A stretch of 64,000 nt of DNA from Turbatrix aceti (taxonomy: Eukaryota; Nematoda; Chromadorea; Rhabditida; Panagrolaimidae): the NCBI GenBank assembly GCA_963969345.1, contig OZ017766.1, positions 9,486,001 to 9,550,000 on the forward strand, in the 5' to 3' direction. Position numbers and translations under genes: made by a program. A model generated the notes under the pieces. That model did no database searches, had not been told where the DNA came from, and worked only from the letters and a program-made list of their open reading frames with translations. Positions 33,573 to 46,248 of this stretch are shown here, piece by piece (position 1 is the stretch's first letter; every line of letters starts with the position of its first letter).

Positions 33573-34850
33573 TTAGCTTCCAAATCGAGAAGTGAACTCG
33601 GGCGTGAGAAGACCGAATTCATCAGCGTCACGGATGGTGAAGCGGACAACTCTGTCATCGGGTGCACGTTCGAAGACGACAGCATTTCCAGGATTGACTC
33701 GAAGCAGGCCTCTGACGTGGGACAAAATGTAATGCGCTACCTCCAAGCAGCCATCGTAATCGAAGCAGTTACGGACCGAAGAACGGAGTTGCTCGATGTC
33801 AAAGGGCTCGACGCGGCTGACGATGCCTCTGTTGTTACGGAAGCCGACGACGATGGTGGAAATGTTGGCAAGCTTGGATTGCGTGTACCATTTCGCCACC
33901 TTTGAGTTGAAAAACCTGCCCTTGTAGAACAGATCCATTGCAGAGCGCTGAAAAGTAATTTTATTGTACACTTGTGGGATAAAAAAAAAAAAAAAAACAT
34001 ACACCGGCAATGGATCCATTTCCGTATCGAGGTTCGAAGAGTTTTGTTGTTTTGACCTCGATCGTGTTTCCGTCTAAAAAAATTACAAAAAATTATTTGG
34101 CATTTTTTTGTCGGAATCAAATTTTGAAATATCGAAACAAAACTCACTAGAATCCAGGCCATCGACTTCGGCGGTGTAAAACAGCTTCATTCCGTCAAAT
34201 TGGGAAGTTTGAGGGAGGTCCAGACGGAAGGAGTTGTACGTCTTTGTCCCCGTCGACGCCACGTCCCGATTCTGAAAAAAATCAATTTAAATAAATAATT
34301 CAAAAAAAATTTAAAAAAATCCAACCTGTTCTTTAGGCTTCAAAATGTAGTCTTCAAACTTGAAGCCCCAGTATTCCGTGCACTTGTCCCACTGAGTCTG
34401 GGGCTGCAACTTCCGAGCAGCGACGGCATCGTTCTCCAGTTCGCTGACAAACATGATGCCTTCAAATTCGACTGCGGCGAACTTCCATCCACTTCCGCCG
34501 ATTTCCTCTTTCGATGCGCCGAGTCGAGTGATTGCTCCTCGCCTGCAAACGACATCCGCCCCATGGATTGCTTTGCTGAGTGTCGCTCCGGGGTCAGAGG
34601 AGTTCTCGATGCACGAGAGAACGTGGGCCAAACCCTCGCTCTTTTCCTTCGCCACATTGACTCCGGTGGTTTCCATGCCGACGTTCAGATCGTATCGGCA
34701 TTCAAAGGTGTCGACGAGATGGTGGAAATCCCCGCGACCACCTGTGAAATTTTTGTTCACATCGAAAGAGAAATCAGCGAGGGTCGTAGGTTGGGTAATA
34801 GGGACCTGGAACTTTGGGAGTTCGTAGGAAACGTTCAGGGTGGCGTCCAT
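33573..34850 (-). CDS. DXO-3: DXO/RAI1-family decapping nuclease
   Basis: Exons 34850-34326, 34271-34148, 34073-34003 and 33947-33573 join in frame to about 364 residues. Motif order as in the family: VCRRG, WGFKFE, EVDGLD, EVK, KWYTQ, GFR, so catalysis is likely retained. Length is close to that of animal DXO proteins (about 380-400). No signal peptide, so cytosolic or nuclear. TTTCAG immediately precedes the ATG. Nearly identical to DXO-6, its counterpart in the other 12.7-kb block. Confidence 0.88.
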
Positions 34851-35029
34851 CTGAAAGACAATTTTTTCATAAATGTGACTCATGTAAATGGAACGCACAA
34901 AAAATAATCGTAAAAAAAGAACAATAAATACGTAAGAGACAAAACAAACATCGTAAAAAGAAAAAAAGTAAATCCTGTATGTCGGTTTTTGATTTACCCG
35001 GCGAGACCATGCATTGTTCGAAAATTGTG

Positions 35030-35765
35030 ATTCACAGAACACCACCAATACACCAACCCACCAAGTTGCAACTAATGCTACGCCAAGGATGGCATTGCAA
35101 ACAGAAAAAGGGGAGGGATCAATACAACAATGGGGTCAGAGTCGTGTTCAAGTGAGAATTCAAGAAGAATTACAGAGACACCACCATACACAATCCCAAC
35201 AAGTTGCAACTAATATAGTAAGCTACGCCAAGGAATGGCACTGCGAAAACAAAAAAGGGAGGGACCAATACATCAACAATTGCAGTTGGGTTAACCCATT
35301 GTGGAATTACCTGACCCGAAGTATTCAAAGTTGATGGATATATTATTCGTTGCTCACAAACCCCGCCTTGACCACTTTGGCACAGCGTGCCGTCCTTATG
35401 TTGAACACAAAATGGGAGGGGACAATGTGCAACAATGGGTCAGAGTCGTGTTCAAGTGCTTGAGTCTTATCTCCGCGCCGACCCCGCAGAGGCAGATCCC
35501 AGCGATAATGTCCGCAGCGACTGCGGCAAGTGTGAATGGCTCTGCGCAGACATGCAAGCAAAGACCAGGTTCCCTGCGATTTGCGATCGCGGCAGGTGTG
35601 AATGATGCCTGGAAGGGCACGGTAAAGCGTTCGCATTTACAACGAATGCGACACATTTTTATGGAAAATATCGTCTTTGTGGTTGTTTTTATTGCCTTCG
35701 TGGCACTGAATTTTTTTTCGTTCGCAAACAAGCTCAAAAATATTCGTGTCCATGCGTTTTTTTGA
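35030..35765 (+). repeat. Cys-ORF repeat block, copy 2
   Basis: Same block as at 31.5 kb, between DXO-4 and DXO-3. The Cys frame has a CGC in place of one conserved TGC near 35588. The alternative frame is open for 154 residues and ends in a hydrophobic run (FVVVFIAFVAL). Confidence 0.6.
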
Positions 35766-35901
35766 ACAATTATGAAAAATTGTTCGTCTGTTCGCCAAAT
35801 CTCAATTTGCTTTCAAGACACCGAAAAAAATTTATGATCACCAACAACTTAAAAAATAAAAATCATTCAATGCGTTCAACAAATAATCAAAAAAAATTAA
35901 A

Positions 35902-37584
35902 TTAGCATCCAAATCGAGATTGGAATTCGGGAGTAAGAACGTCGAATTCATCGGCATCATTGACAGTAAAGTGAACAACTTGGTCATCGGGCGCTCGTTC
36001 AAAGACGACAGCTTTTCCAGGATTGGCCCGAAGAAGTGTTTTGACGTGAGACAAAATGTAATGCGCTACCTCCAAGCAGGCACCGTAATCGAAGCAGTTG
36101 CGGACCGAAGAACGGAGTTGCTCGATGCCAAAGGGCTCGACGCGGCTAACGATGCCGTTGTCGTCACGGAAGCCCACAACAATGGTGGAAACGTTGGCAA
36201 GCTTGGATTGCAGGTACCAGTTCATAACCTTTGAGTTGAAGTACTTGCCCTTGTAGAACAGATCCATTGCAGAGCGCTGAAAAGTAATTTTATTGGGTTT
36301 TTGCATTTTTTGGGAATAAAACACACTGTAGAAGTCAAAGTCGATCCAAAGCGAGAACGTGAAGGATCAAAACGCTTCGTTGTCTTGACTTCAACGTATT
36401 TGCCTTCTGAAAAAAAGTAATTTTTCTAAAGAAAACTGAAAAACTCACCGGAATCCAGGCCATCGACTTCGGCGACGTAAAAGAGGTTCATTTGGTCGGA
36501 TGTTGTGGTTTCTGGGAGGTGGAGGAGGGATGCGTTGTAGGAGCTTTCCCAGGTTGACACGAAAGCCGTGGGATTCTGAAAAACAGAGTTGAAAAAAAAG
36601 TACAGAAACGTAACACAAATAAAATCTAGGCCGAAAAGTGACGTAAAAAGTTGAAAAAGTACCGTAATTGCAAAAAATTAAAACTAAAAATAAAAAATGA
36701 GGTCCAAAAATAGCACAAAAGTAAAAAAAAAGTATCGTAAATAAGTAACAAAAATTAAATTCAGAAAATTTAGGAAAAGTAACATACCCAAATAACAGTA
36801 CCGTAAATCGATAAGGAAAAAAAAAACAAAGAATTTTAGATGCGTTATTTTTTATCCGCATTTGATAATTTTTTTTTGTCAGAATACTCATTTACGGTAT
36901 TTTTTAAACTTTTTCCGTAAAATTTTTACGTTACCTTTTTGGCCTAAATTTTCTGTTTTTGTTTTTTTACGATACATTTTTTACTATTCTGTTATTTTTT
37001 GGCTTAAAAATCAAAAAGAAAATACCAACCTGATTTTTTCTCTTCAAAATGCAATTTTCAAACTTGAAGCCCCAGTAGGCGAAGCACTTGTCGCGATGCG
37101 TCTGCGGCTTCGATCTCCGAGCAAGGACATCGTCTCTTTCCAGCTCGCAGACAAAGACGACGCCTTCAAATTCGACCGCGACAAATTTCCATCCATTGCC
37201 GCCAACTTCGAGTTTGGATGCACCGAGTCGAGTGATCGTCCCTCGCCGACAGACAACGTCCGCGCCTTTGATGACTTCGCTGAGCTTCTCGCCCGGTTTC
37301 GCCAGATTATCAATACACCGCAAAAAGTGATCCAAATCCTTGGACACCGGTTTGCTGTCAAATGTTTCCATGCCGATGTTTAGATCGTATGAAACATCAA
37401 ATCTGTCAACGAGAAAGTTGAAATCCCTTCGACCAACTGTAAAATTGTCGTCTCGATCGACCGAAAAATCAGCGAGGATTTGTGGCTTGGAAATTTGGGC
37501 CTGGAATTTTGGAGGATCCAGGGAGACGTTCATGGTTGTAAAATTGTCGATTTCATGGTCGGGAAAAGCTCTGAGGGCTGCCAT
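35902..37584 (-). CDS. DXO-4: DXO/RAI1-family decapping nuclease
   Basis: Exons 37584-37030, 36575-36449, 36406-36327 and 36276-35902 give about 378 residues. It starts with ten extra residues relative to DXO-3. Motifs: VCRRG, WGFKFE, EVDGLD, EVK, NWYLQ (first Lys of motif V replaced by Asn), GFR. The metal-binding Glu/Asp residues are all kept. An acceptor (TTTGCAG) lies 20 bases before the ATG. Intron 1 is about 450 bases of A/T runs. Counterpart of DXO-7, to which it is nearly identical. Confidence 0.88.
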
Positions 37585-37648
37585 TGTTGATGGGCAGCGT
37601 TACTGCAAAAAAACGTAAACATAAATTTTGTGACGCTAAAACGTAAAC

Positions 37649-38145
37649 ATAAATGTTTGATATTTATTATTAAAAAAAATGTTGTGCATTGATTTTTGTA
37701 CACGAGCGCGAATAAAAACAAAAGAAGAGCACAAATATGCACGGAAATTTTATGTATATAAATACATTACCAGAAAAAAACAGAGGAGGATGACAGTTTT
37801 TTTCCCAAGTTGGATGCCGAGCCGAGTTTCCTCCGTTTTCGCTCCGCAAAAATATTGCCAGATCGATCGGTCTGCAAAATTGTAAATACTATTTACATGT
37901 ACATACGTCCAGCAGCATGCTTCAATGCGAGCAGCGCTGCCTTCGAACTGACGGACATTCTTAGCACCCTTCTTCGTCGCTTGTCGAGTGTTCCCAACCA
38001 AGGCATTGTAAAATCCGACTAGCTGGCAGTAAAAGCCGCGCGGCCGGCTTTTGGATTTTAGATCGATCAGAAAAGCCGGAAAAAAATTTAAGGTCGAAAT
38101 TTTTGTTGTTTTTTTTTTGTTATAAAAACTTTCTTTATACTGCAA
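37649..38145 (-). CDS. unrecognised two-exon ORF, duplicated copy 2
   Basis: Copy of the sequence at 18.44-18.89 kb, again directly upstream of a DXO gene. One base fewer in the second exon shifts the frame and would give a tail with a hydrophobic run (VILLCFFLVMYLY). Exon boundaries are conserved. The disagreement between copies argues that at least one is non-functional. Confidence 0.35.
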
Positions 38146-38632
38146 ATTTTTTTAAATTTTTTTTAATTTGAAATAAATTATTTAAAATTAACAAAACCCG
38201 TAATTTTTCTTTCAAGTTCAGCGTAAGGTGTATGCTTATCACGTACACAACTTATTTTTTTCGAGCAGTTCATTTTCTGGGTCAGTGCCTTTTCGCATAT
38301 CCAAAACAACCTGAAAGCTGTTTATATATTTACATACACATATTGGCCAAAAGAAAAATGTTACCTACTTTGTAAGTCTGCAATTTTATCACTGACCTCA
38401 CAGTGAATCCGCGTGTTATTGCTTTCATTAAATTTTTCTTAAACTATTGGGGGCGTCCATTGCCGTCAATTACGCCCCCAATAATTCTGCACGATTCAAG
38501 TAGGTTTGCCTTGCAAAGTGTTTTAGTGGATTGTGGTGCGGTCATGACGCTCCTAAAAAACTTTTGCAAGAAAACTAGAAAACTGCCTGTGGTAATATTT
38601 AGTAAATAGTATTTCTGGCATTTCTTCGAAGC

Positions 38633-39940
38633 ATGAGCTCCAAATGTTGTCATCATGTTTTTATTTTTGCCGGTTTATTGTTATTTCAAAGTGCATGCGC
38701 CGATCGTCTGTACATGGCTCAGGTTTTTTGGATCCACGACATGTATCTAACACATCCTTTGCCCGGCGACAACCTTAAAAACTTCAATCAAGATTTTGTC
38801 ATAAAATCAATGAGAGTGCAATCCAAAAAATTTGCTGTAACCCTTCGTCAACGATACATTGAAAATCTCAAACTTCTTTCCCCCAAATTTTCCTATGATG
38901 CAATTTTTAGTTCGAGAAAGGACCGTTTCGCATTTGCAGAAACCAAACTGATAGTAAAAGAGATGTATGGTAAACCGCCAATGCATAATAATCAAACATA
39001 CCCTTATAACATAACGTTGGCACCCGCAGTCTATAACCCAATTGGTGATTCCGAGGGGTATCCTATTGTAGAAAAAATTAAACAATGTCCGATGCTGAAT
39101 TTCATAGATTCATATATTTATAAATACAACTTCTATAAAGATGTTAGTACTATACACGAGAAGTTGTATGAAAATCTGTCAGATCAAATGAATAGACAAA
39201 TAAATGCACATCAAATATACACAATAGCGGACAATTTTGAAGTTTATGTACTACATAAGTTTTTTTAATATTTAGAAATTATTTAAAATTATTTTTAGAC
39301 ATTGCTCAACCGTACTCTTCCGGCGTGGCTGTATACTGTATATTCGCGAACCAACGAAACATACGCGGAATTTGTTCGAAATGTTTACAGACAAGATGCC
39401 CGCATCCGAGTGGGTGCAGATACCAACAACGTAGCGGCGTTGCCCCACTGGCAGACGATGATACTGCGGCTCCGCGTGGGGCAGATGCTGAAAACAATAC
39501 AATCGCATCACAGCACAGAGCTCCTATGTATTATCGGAAACGATACCTGCACCAATCAATACAAATTCTACGGATATTCAATCGAACGCATGAATATGGG
39601 TGCCCTTGCTGTCGCTTTAGGTGCCAAAGTATCGTTTTACACAGACGATTATCCAAATTATTTGGATGCTATTGCAATTGAACTCTGGCAAAGCGATGCT
39701 TCATCGTTACCATACGTCAAAGTGTTTTACAGAAACAGAACTTCAGTTGATTTTCATGATGTCACGCAGTTTACTCGATGTTGGCCAAATTGCACTCTTT
39801 ACAATTTCAATCGCGTTATAGATGCATTTACGCCCAAACGTTCATGGCAGAAAGAATGTGTTCGTAACGCAACGTCCCCCCACACTTTTGTTCTATGTTC
39901 GTTTTTGATATACTTTACTTTTATTAAACACATGTTTTAA
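38633..39940 (+). CDS. secreted acid-phosphatase-like protein D (catalytic motifs lost)
   Basis: Exons 38633-39247 and 39299-39940 encode about 418 residues, nearly identical to C. Signal peptide, two histidine-acid-phosphatase halves, VFWIHD in place of the RHG site and YGYSIE in place of the HD site. Conserved cysteines include CWPNC and SWQKEC. Hydrophobic C-terminus. Followed in the same direction by gene F after about 430 bases; this order is probably the ancestral one from which the inverted duplication at 25 kb was made. Confidence 0.82.
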
Positions 39941-40375
39941 TTTTGTATATTATTAAGCCTCGGTTCAGTGTTGTACTATACTATAATCCTTGAATAAAGC
40001 TGAACAAATGTTTGCACATTTTAACATTTTCGCGCAGCATTGGCGTTTCAGTAAAAACATCGCGCTTATAAAATGTTCGAGCTCACAAAAAAATTAATTA
40101 TAGCACTTGCTAACCATATTCATTTTTATTAACTTTTTTTCTTCTGCATGTTTATCAAGTTCTTAAAAATATCTGTTTATAGGTTACAACATTAGGTATG
40201 TATGTAATTAGGCGCATAACCCCCTCCTCCGCATCTGCCCCCGCTTTTAGTATAGAATTCCAGAACATTTGTTGTCACAACACTCCCCGTAGTTGGGCGT
40301 GGTCCGTACAGACATAAATAAGGCACAAATAGCGCTAATTCTGTTGCTATTACATTTTCTTTGTTACTTTGCATC

Positions 40376-41816
40376 ATGAACGCCAATTTTTTTCGCCCTG
40401 TTTTTATTTGTTTCGTCTTGTTTTCTTTTCAAAGCTCTTACGCTGATCGAATTCAAATGGCCCACGTCTTTTGGATCAACGAGTTATCCACATTAAAACC
40501 ATTACCCGGCGATGATCTTAAAAATTTTGATCAAAATGTGGTCTCCAAATCTATGAGATTTGAAGACGCAAGATTCGCAGAAACACTTCGTCAACGATAC
40601 ATCGTAAACCTCAAACTGCTGTCTTCAAAATTTGAACAAAATAAAGCATCTTTTACGGCGAGAACGCAAACTTTAGCATCCGCAGAAACAAAACAGATAG
40701 TAAAACAGATGTTTGACACTTCATCTCTGCAAAATGATTTTGCGTATCCTTTTAACATTACGTTGCCGTATGCAATCAGAAAACCTTATCCAGATACCGA
40801 CGAGTATTCAATAGTAAACAACGTAAAAAATTGTCAAATGCTGAATTTCATAGATGCAGCCACTTATTTTCTGCACAAAGAAGATTCTGAATACGACGAT
40901 ACTCTATTCCAAAATCTGTCGGATATAATGGATACGAAGATAAATCCGCATTACATATACAACATAGAAAACAGTTTTGCAGTTTATGTAAGTTTGCTTG
41001 ATTTATGTACATTAACGCATGTAACGCACTCTCATTACAAATTTTGTCCAAAGTTATATGTTGCGCGCTGTCCAGATTTTTTGTGCACTCCATGCAGGCA
41101 GCGCCCTATGTGTTATGAGATTTATTTATTAGTATGTTATGTGCAGCGCGTTAATTTAAATAATTTTTTTTCAGAAATTACTAAACCGTGCCCTTCCACC
41201 GTGGCTAAATACTGTGTATTTGCCAACCAACGAAACTTATGCGGAAATTGTTCGCAACCTAATTAGAGAAGATGCACTCGTTCGACTGGGTGCAGATGAG
41301 CACAACATAACAGCGTTGCCTCAATGGAAGATTCTGATACCGCGACTTCGAGGCGGACAGGCTTTAAGGTCAATCCGATGGCATCACAGACAAATTCTTC
41401 CATGCATCGTTGGCAACAAAAATACTGGATGCGACGATCAATACAAGTTTTATGGGTTTTCCGCCCAACGCATAAATTTGGGTGCCATTGCTGTCGCGTT
41501 GGGTGCCCAAGTATCGTTTTACACAGACGATTACCCGAATTATTTGGATGCTATTGCAATCGAACTCTGGCAAAGCAATGATTTTTCGTTACACGTTAAA
41601 GTGCTTTACAGAACACGAGAATCAGATAGTTTCCAAGAAACCACGAAGTTAACTCAGTGTTGGCCAAACTGTACGCTTGAAAAATTTGATCGCGTGCTTG
41701 ATCCGTATACACCCGAGCATTCATGGAGTTACGAATGCTCTCGTAATGCTTCTTCCGAAAACACCATGTATGCTTTGTATGTTTTTGTAATGCTTTTTTG
41801 TTTGTGCCATTGTTAA
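40376..41816 (+). CDS. secreted acid-phosphatase-like protein F (catalytic motifs lost)
   Basis: Exons 40376-40987 and 41175-41816 give about 417 residues. Signal peptide about 1-23. The family segments LRQRYIVNLKLLS, CWPNCTLEKF and SWSYEC are present. The RHG position reads VFWINE and the HD position YGFSAQ. It is clearly more diverged from B, C and D than they are from each other. The C-terminus is hydrophobic. The start at 40376 is chosen because the signal peptide then follows directly; an in-frame ATG lies five codons upstream. Confidence 0.82.
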
Positions 41817-41971
41817 TTGGAGTAATTCTGTTTGTTTTTGCTTCAAAGACATTGCAAAAAAATTTTATGATCACCGACAAGAAAGTAAAAAACATGCAAT
41901 TCATGACAACAAATTCAAAAAAAAGTATAAGTACAAAAAATTATTACAAAACATGTGTGCAAATTGCGGGA

Positions 41972-43303
41972 TTATTTCCCTCCAAATCGAGAAGTGAACT
42001 CGGGATTAAGAAGCCTAAATTCTTCAGCGTCATGGATGGTAAAAAGGATATCTTGGGTATTGGGAGCTCGTTCGAAGACGACAGCATTTCCAGGGTTGGC
42101 TCGAAGAAGGCTTCTGACGTGGGACAAAATGTAATGCGCTACCTCCAAGCAGCCATCGTAATCGAAGCAGTTACGGACCGAAGAACGAAGTTGCTCGATG
42201 TCAAAAGGCTCGACGCGGCTGACGATGCCTCTGTTGTTACGGAAGCCGACGACGATGGTGGAAATGTTGGCAAGCTTGGATTGCATGTACCATTTCGTCA
42301 CCTTTGAGTTGAAAAACCTGCCCTTGTAGAACAGATCCATTGCAGAGCGCTGAAAAGTAATTTTTTGTACAATTGTGTGAAAAAAATTAAAAAAACTTAC
42401 ATCGGCAATGGATCCATTTCCGTATCGAGGTTCGAACAGCTTCGTTGTTTTGACCTCGATCGTGTTTCCTTCTGAAAAATTACAAATACATTTATTCGGC
42501 ATTCATTTTAAATGTATTCGATACCAATTAAAAAAATTAAGTTTGTTAAGCCTCAGTAATTTATCGTTTCCCAAATTTTAAAATATCGAATCGAAACTCA
42601 CCAGAATCCAGGCCATCGACTTCGGCGGTGTAAAACAGTTTCATTTCATCGAATTTGGAAGTTTGCGGGAGGTCCAGACGGAAGGAGTTGTACGTCTTGG
42701 TCCCCGTCGAAGCCACGTCCCGATTCTGAAAAAAATTAATTTAAATAAACAATTCAAAAAAATTTTAAAAAATCCAACCTGCTCTTTTGGCTTCAAAATG
42801 TAGTCTTCAAACTTGAAGCCCCAGTATTCCGTGCATTTGTCCCACTGAGTCTGGGGCTGCAACTTCCGAGCAGCGACGGCATCGTTCTCCAGTTCGCTGA
42901 CAAACATGATGCCTTCAAATTTGACAGCGGCAAACTTCCAACCACTTCCGCCGATTTCCTCTTTCGATGCACCGAGCCGAGTGATCGCTCCTCGCCTGCA
43001 AACGACATCAGCCCCATGGATTGCTTTGCTGAGTGTCGCTCCGGGGTCAGAGGAGTTCTCGATGCACGAGAGAACGTGGGCCAAACCCTCGCTCTTTTCC
43101 TTCGCAAGATTGACTCCGGTGGTTTCCATGCCGACGTTCAGATCGTATCGGCAGTCAAAGGTGTCGACGAGGTGGTGGAAATCCCCGCGACCAGCTGTGA
43201 AATTGTGGTTGGCATTGAAGGAAAAGTCAGCAAGGGTCGTAGGTTGGGAAACAGGAACCTGGAACTTCGGGAGTTCGTAGGAAACGTTCAGGGTGGCGTC
43301 CAT
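41972..43303 (-). CDS. DXO-5: DXO/RAI1-family decapping nuclease
   Basis: Exons 43303-42779, 42725-42602, 42471-42401 and 42349-41972 give about 365 residues. All six motifs are intact (VCRRG, WGFKFE, EVDGLD, EVK, KWYMQ, GFR). Exon 4 is close to DXO-2 but keeps the full C-terminus (LLNPEFTSRFGG), showing what DXO-2 has lost. The codons around 42050 differ from the relatives (TQDILFT). TTTCAG directly precedes the ATG. Confidence 0.88.
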
Positions 43304-43499
43304 CTGAAAGACAATTTTTTCATAAATGTGATTCATATAAATGGAACGAACAAAAAAAATCGTAAGAAAAGAAGAAGAAATACGTGACAACGATGGAAAA
43401 ACTATGGGATCATAAATGATCAAAGCAAACACCGTAAAAAGAAAAAAAGTAAATATTTACTGTAGGTCGGTTCTTTGATTTACCTGGCGAGACCATGCA

Positions 43500-44610
43500 T
43501 TGTTCGAAAATTGTCACGAAATTTTAATTGTTTCATGTTTTTTTGGTACTATTAGTTACTCGCAACCTCGTCGTGACAACTCTGAGAATTCAAGAAGAAT
43601 TACAGAGACGCCACCGTACACAATCCCAACAAGTTGCAACCAATGCACTAAGCTAAGCCAAGGATGGTACTGCAAACACAAAAAGGGGAGGGACCAATAC
43701 AACAACAATTGCAACTGGGTCCATCTAAAAGACAATTTTTTCATAAATGTGATTCATGTAAATGAAACGGACAAAAAAAATCGTAAAAAAAGAAGACGAA
43801 ATACGTGAGGAACAAAACAAACATCGTAAAAAGAAAAAAGTAAATACTGTATGTCGGTTTTTGATTTACCCCGCAAGACCTACATTGTTCGAAAATTGTG
43901 ATTTTGACAACTCTTGACACGAAATTTTTTGTTTCTTTTTTTCGTTAAAAAATTTTTTCGTGTTTTTTTGGTATACGTTGCTCGCAACCTCGTCTTGATC
44001 ACTCTCCTGTGATTCAAGAAGAATTACAGAGACACCACCATACACAATCCCAACAAGTTGCAACTAATGTAGTAAGCTACGCCAAGGAATGGCACTGCGA
44101 AAACAAAAAGGGGAGGAACCAATACATCAACAATTGCAATTGGGTTAACCCATTGTGGAATTACCTGGGCCGAAGTATTCCACGCAAGGGACAAAGTTGA
44201 TGGATGTATTATTCGTTGCTCACAAACCCCGCCTTGACCACTATGGCACAGCGTGCCGTCCTTATGTTGAACACAAAATGGGAGGGGACAATACAACAAT
44301 GGGGTCAGAGTCGTGTTCAAGTGCTTGAGTCTTATCTCCGCGCCGACCCCGCAGAGGCAGATCCCAGCGATAATGTCCGTAGCGACTGCGGCAAGTGTGA
44401 ATGGCTCTGCGCAGACATGCAAGCAAAGACCAGGTTCCCTGCGATTTGCGACTGCGGCAGGTGTGAATGATGCCTGGAAGGGCACGGTAAAGCGTTCGCA
44501 TTTACAATGAATGCGACACATTTTTATGGAAAATATCGTCTTTGTGGTTGTTTTTATTGCCTTCATGGCACCGAAATTTTTTTTAGTATATAACAAATAC
44601 ATAAAAATCA
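43500..44610 (+). repeat. Cys-ORF repeat block, copy 3 (intact Cys frame)
   Basis: Only this copy has the Cys-rich frame open from an ATG at 44204 to a stop at 44470: 88 residues with QWGQSRVQVLESYLRADP, CGKCEWLC and a CDCGRCE end. There is no signal peptide. If real it would be a small zinc-binding-type protein; the alternative frames are also open, so this is not decided. Confidence 0.55.
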
Positions 44611-44625
44611 TGCTCAGAAGTCACC

Positions 44626-45560
44626 GTAATCAGAGAAATTTTACGGACTGAAGAACGAAGTTGCTCGACAGTAAAAAAAATTATTTGATCAGACGTAAAT
44701 AAAAACAGAAGTAGAACAAGGACAAAAAATCTAGTTTATTCGAGTTATGGACGAGGAAAATTTTCTCCATTGCTGTACATCGGGGGTACAGCAAGAGGGT
44801 CAACCTGGTCGATACAATGGGGGTTACTTTATTAAGGGCCATGGCCCTTTTATACGGATACAAAGGGTTATGCAAATCAGTAATCAGCCGGGAGTCGGGT
44901 TGGGTCTGCGAGGCGTACGTAGTTAGTCCTGGTCTGGTCCCTGACGACACGATATCCTTGTTATTTTGAGCAATTTGAAGGCCTTGTCAAATCATAGTGG
45001 TCGATTTTTGTTCGTCTTTTTGTTGTGTCTATTAGCTTCTTCGGAAAGTTGGCAGGGTTCACGGTGCAAATGATGCAGTTACATGTGCTGTGAAGAACAG
45101 CGCGCTGGCGGATCTCTTCGTAGGGAGAGGGTCCTCTGATCTGCTTTGGATATTGACAGTCTCGTAGAGCCGCCCAGATAGAGTCGTTGGAGATGCTGTC
45201 GAAGGCCTTCTTGAAGTCGACGAAGATGGCGTAGAGTGGCAAGTGAAACTCGCAGCACTTTTCGGCCAGAAGGTTGAGCGCTTGAATCTGCGTCGTCGTC
45301 GAGTAGTTCTTCCGGAACCCTGTTTGCTCGGCCGGAAAAGCATTCGTCAGTACGCATTGACGTTTTCTCCTTGCGACTGCCAATCAGAAGCACATTTATC
45401 GCCAAAACATGTTACCTACATCGTAATAAGATCAGTGCCGGTGTGGGTGGTCGGAGTTTTTGGCGGCAGCGGCAGCATAGGGAGAATCGGCGCTACGGCG
45501 ATCCCGACGGTGGTCGAGGAACCGGTGCGGAAGCCGGCTTTCCGTTGACGACGGACAACT
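44626..45560 (-). pseudogene. LINE reverse-transcriptase fragment, second copy
   Basis: Same arrangement as at 32.4-33.2 kb: DXO exon-4 scrap, then RT pieces on the minus strand with EQTGFRKNYSTTTQI and FVDFKKAFDSI. Here 513 extra bases (45331-45843) continue the RT frame upstream (LTNAFPAEQTGFRK), so copy 1 probably carries a deletion. Not functional. Confidence 0.7.
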
Positions 45561-46248
45561 TTTACGGGCTGAAAAAATAATGAAGCAGGAGTCAGAAAAC
45601 AAGAATATATACCGTACGTGTATTTTTTTGGTATGAAAAAATAAAACGAATACTAGAAACAAAAGAAAAAAACAACTCAGTCAAGATTGCTGCATCCAAC
45701 ATCATGGTTTTTGTAAAGTGAAACAAAATAAAACATTGCAACTCGAAGCATTCACTAATTTGCTATTTTGGATTTTTTTGTGCAATGCTGTCACCGTGCA
45801 CGCTTTATTTACAAGCTGCCCTTTCGGGAAGTCCATGCCAGAGTTGAGCGAACGTTTGCGTTCGTTCGAGAACAGATTCAATTTTTTTTTGTTGATGTCC
45901 GGTTGCTAACAAATTTTTCTTGAATTTGTTTGCGTCTGTTTGCGAACCAACCATAAAGTACATCCAAACAGATGAAACGAACAAAAATTTTAATTTTGTT
46001 CAGAAAATGACAAAAAAACAGCATGTTTTTGTCTTGTATCAAAAACCGTTTTTTGAGCAATTCTGAAAAATTGTTCGTGAACAAAAAAAATCAACTCTGA
46101 TCCAGATGGAAGAAGTTGTACGTTTCGTTTCGTCCACGTCATAGCCACGTGATAACTGCGATTTGCTTTCAAGACACCGAAAAAAATTTATGATCACCAA
46201 CAAGTATAATAAATAAAAATCCATGCAACAAATTCAAAAAAATTAAAA

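Noticed and set aside
45243..45580. Plus-strand 101-codon frame with Gly/Ser-rich part
   Set aside because: Overlaps the RT fragment in antisense and is absent from the other block.
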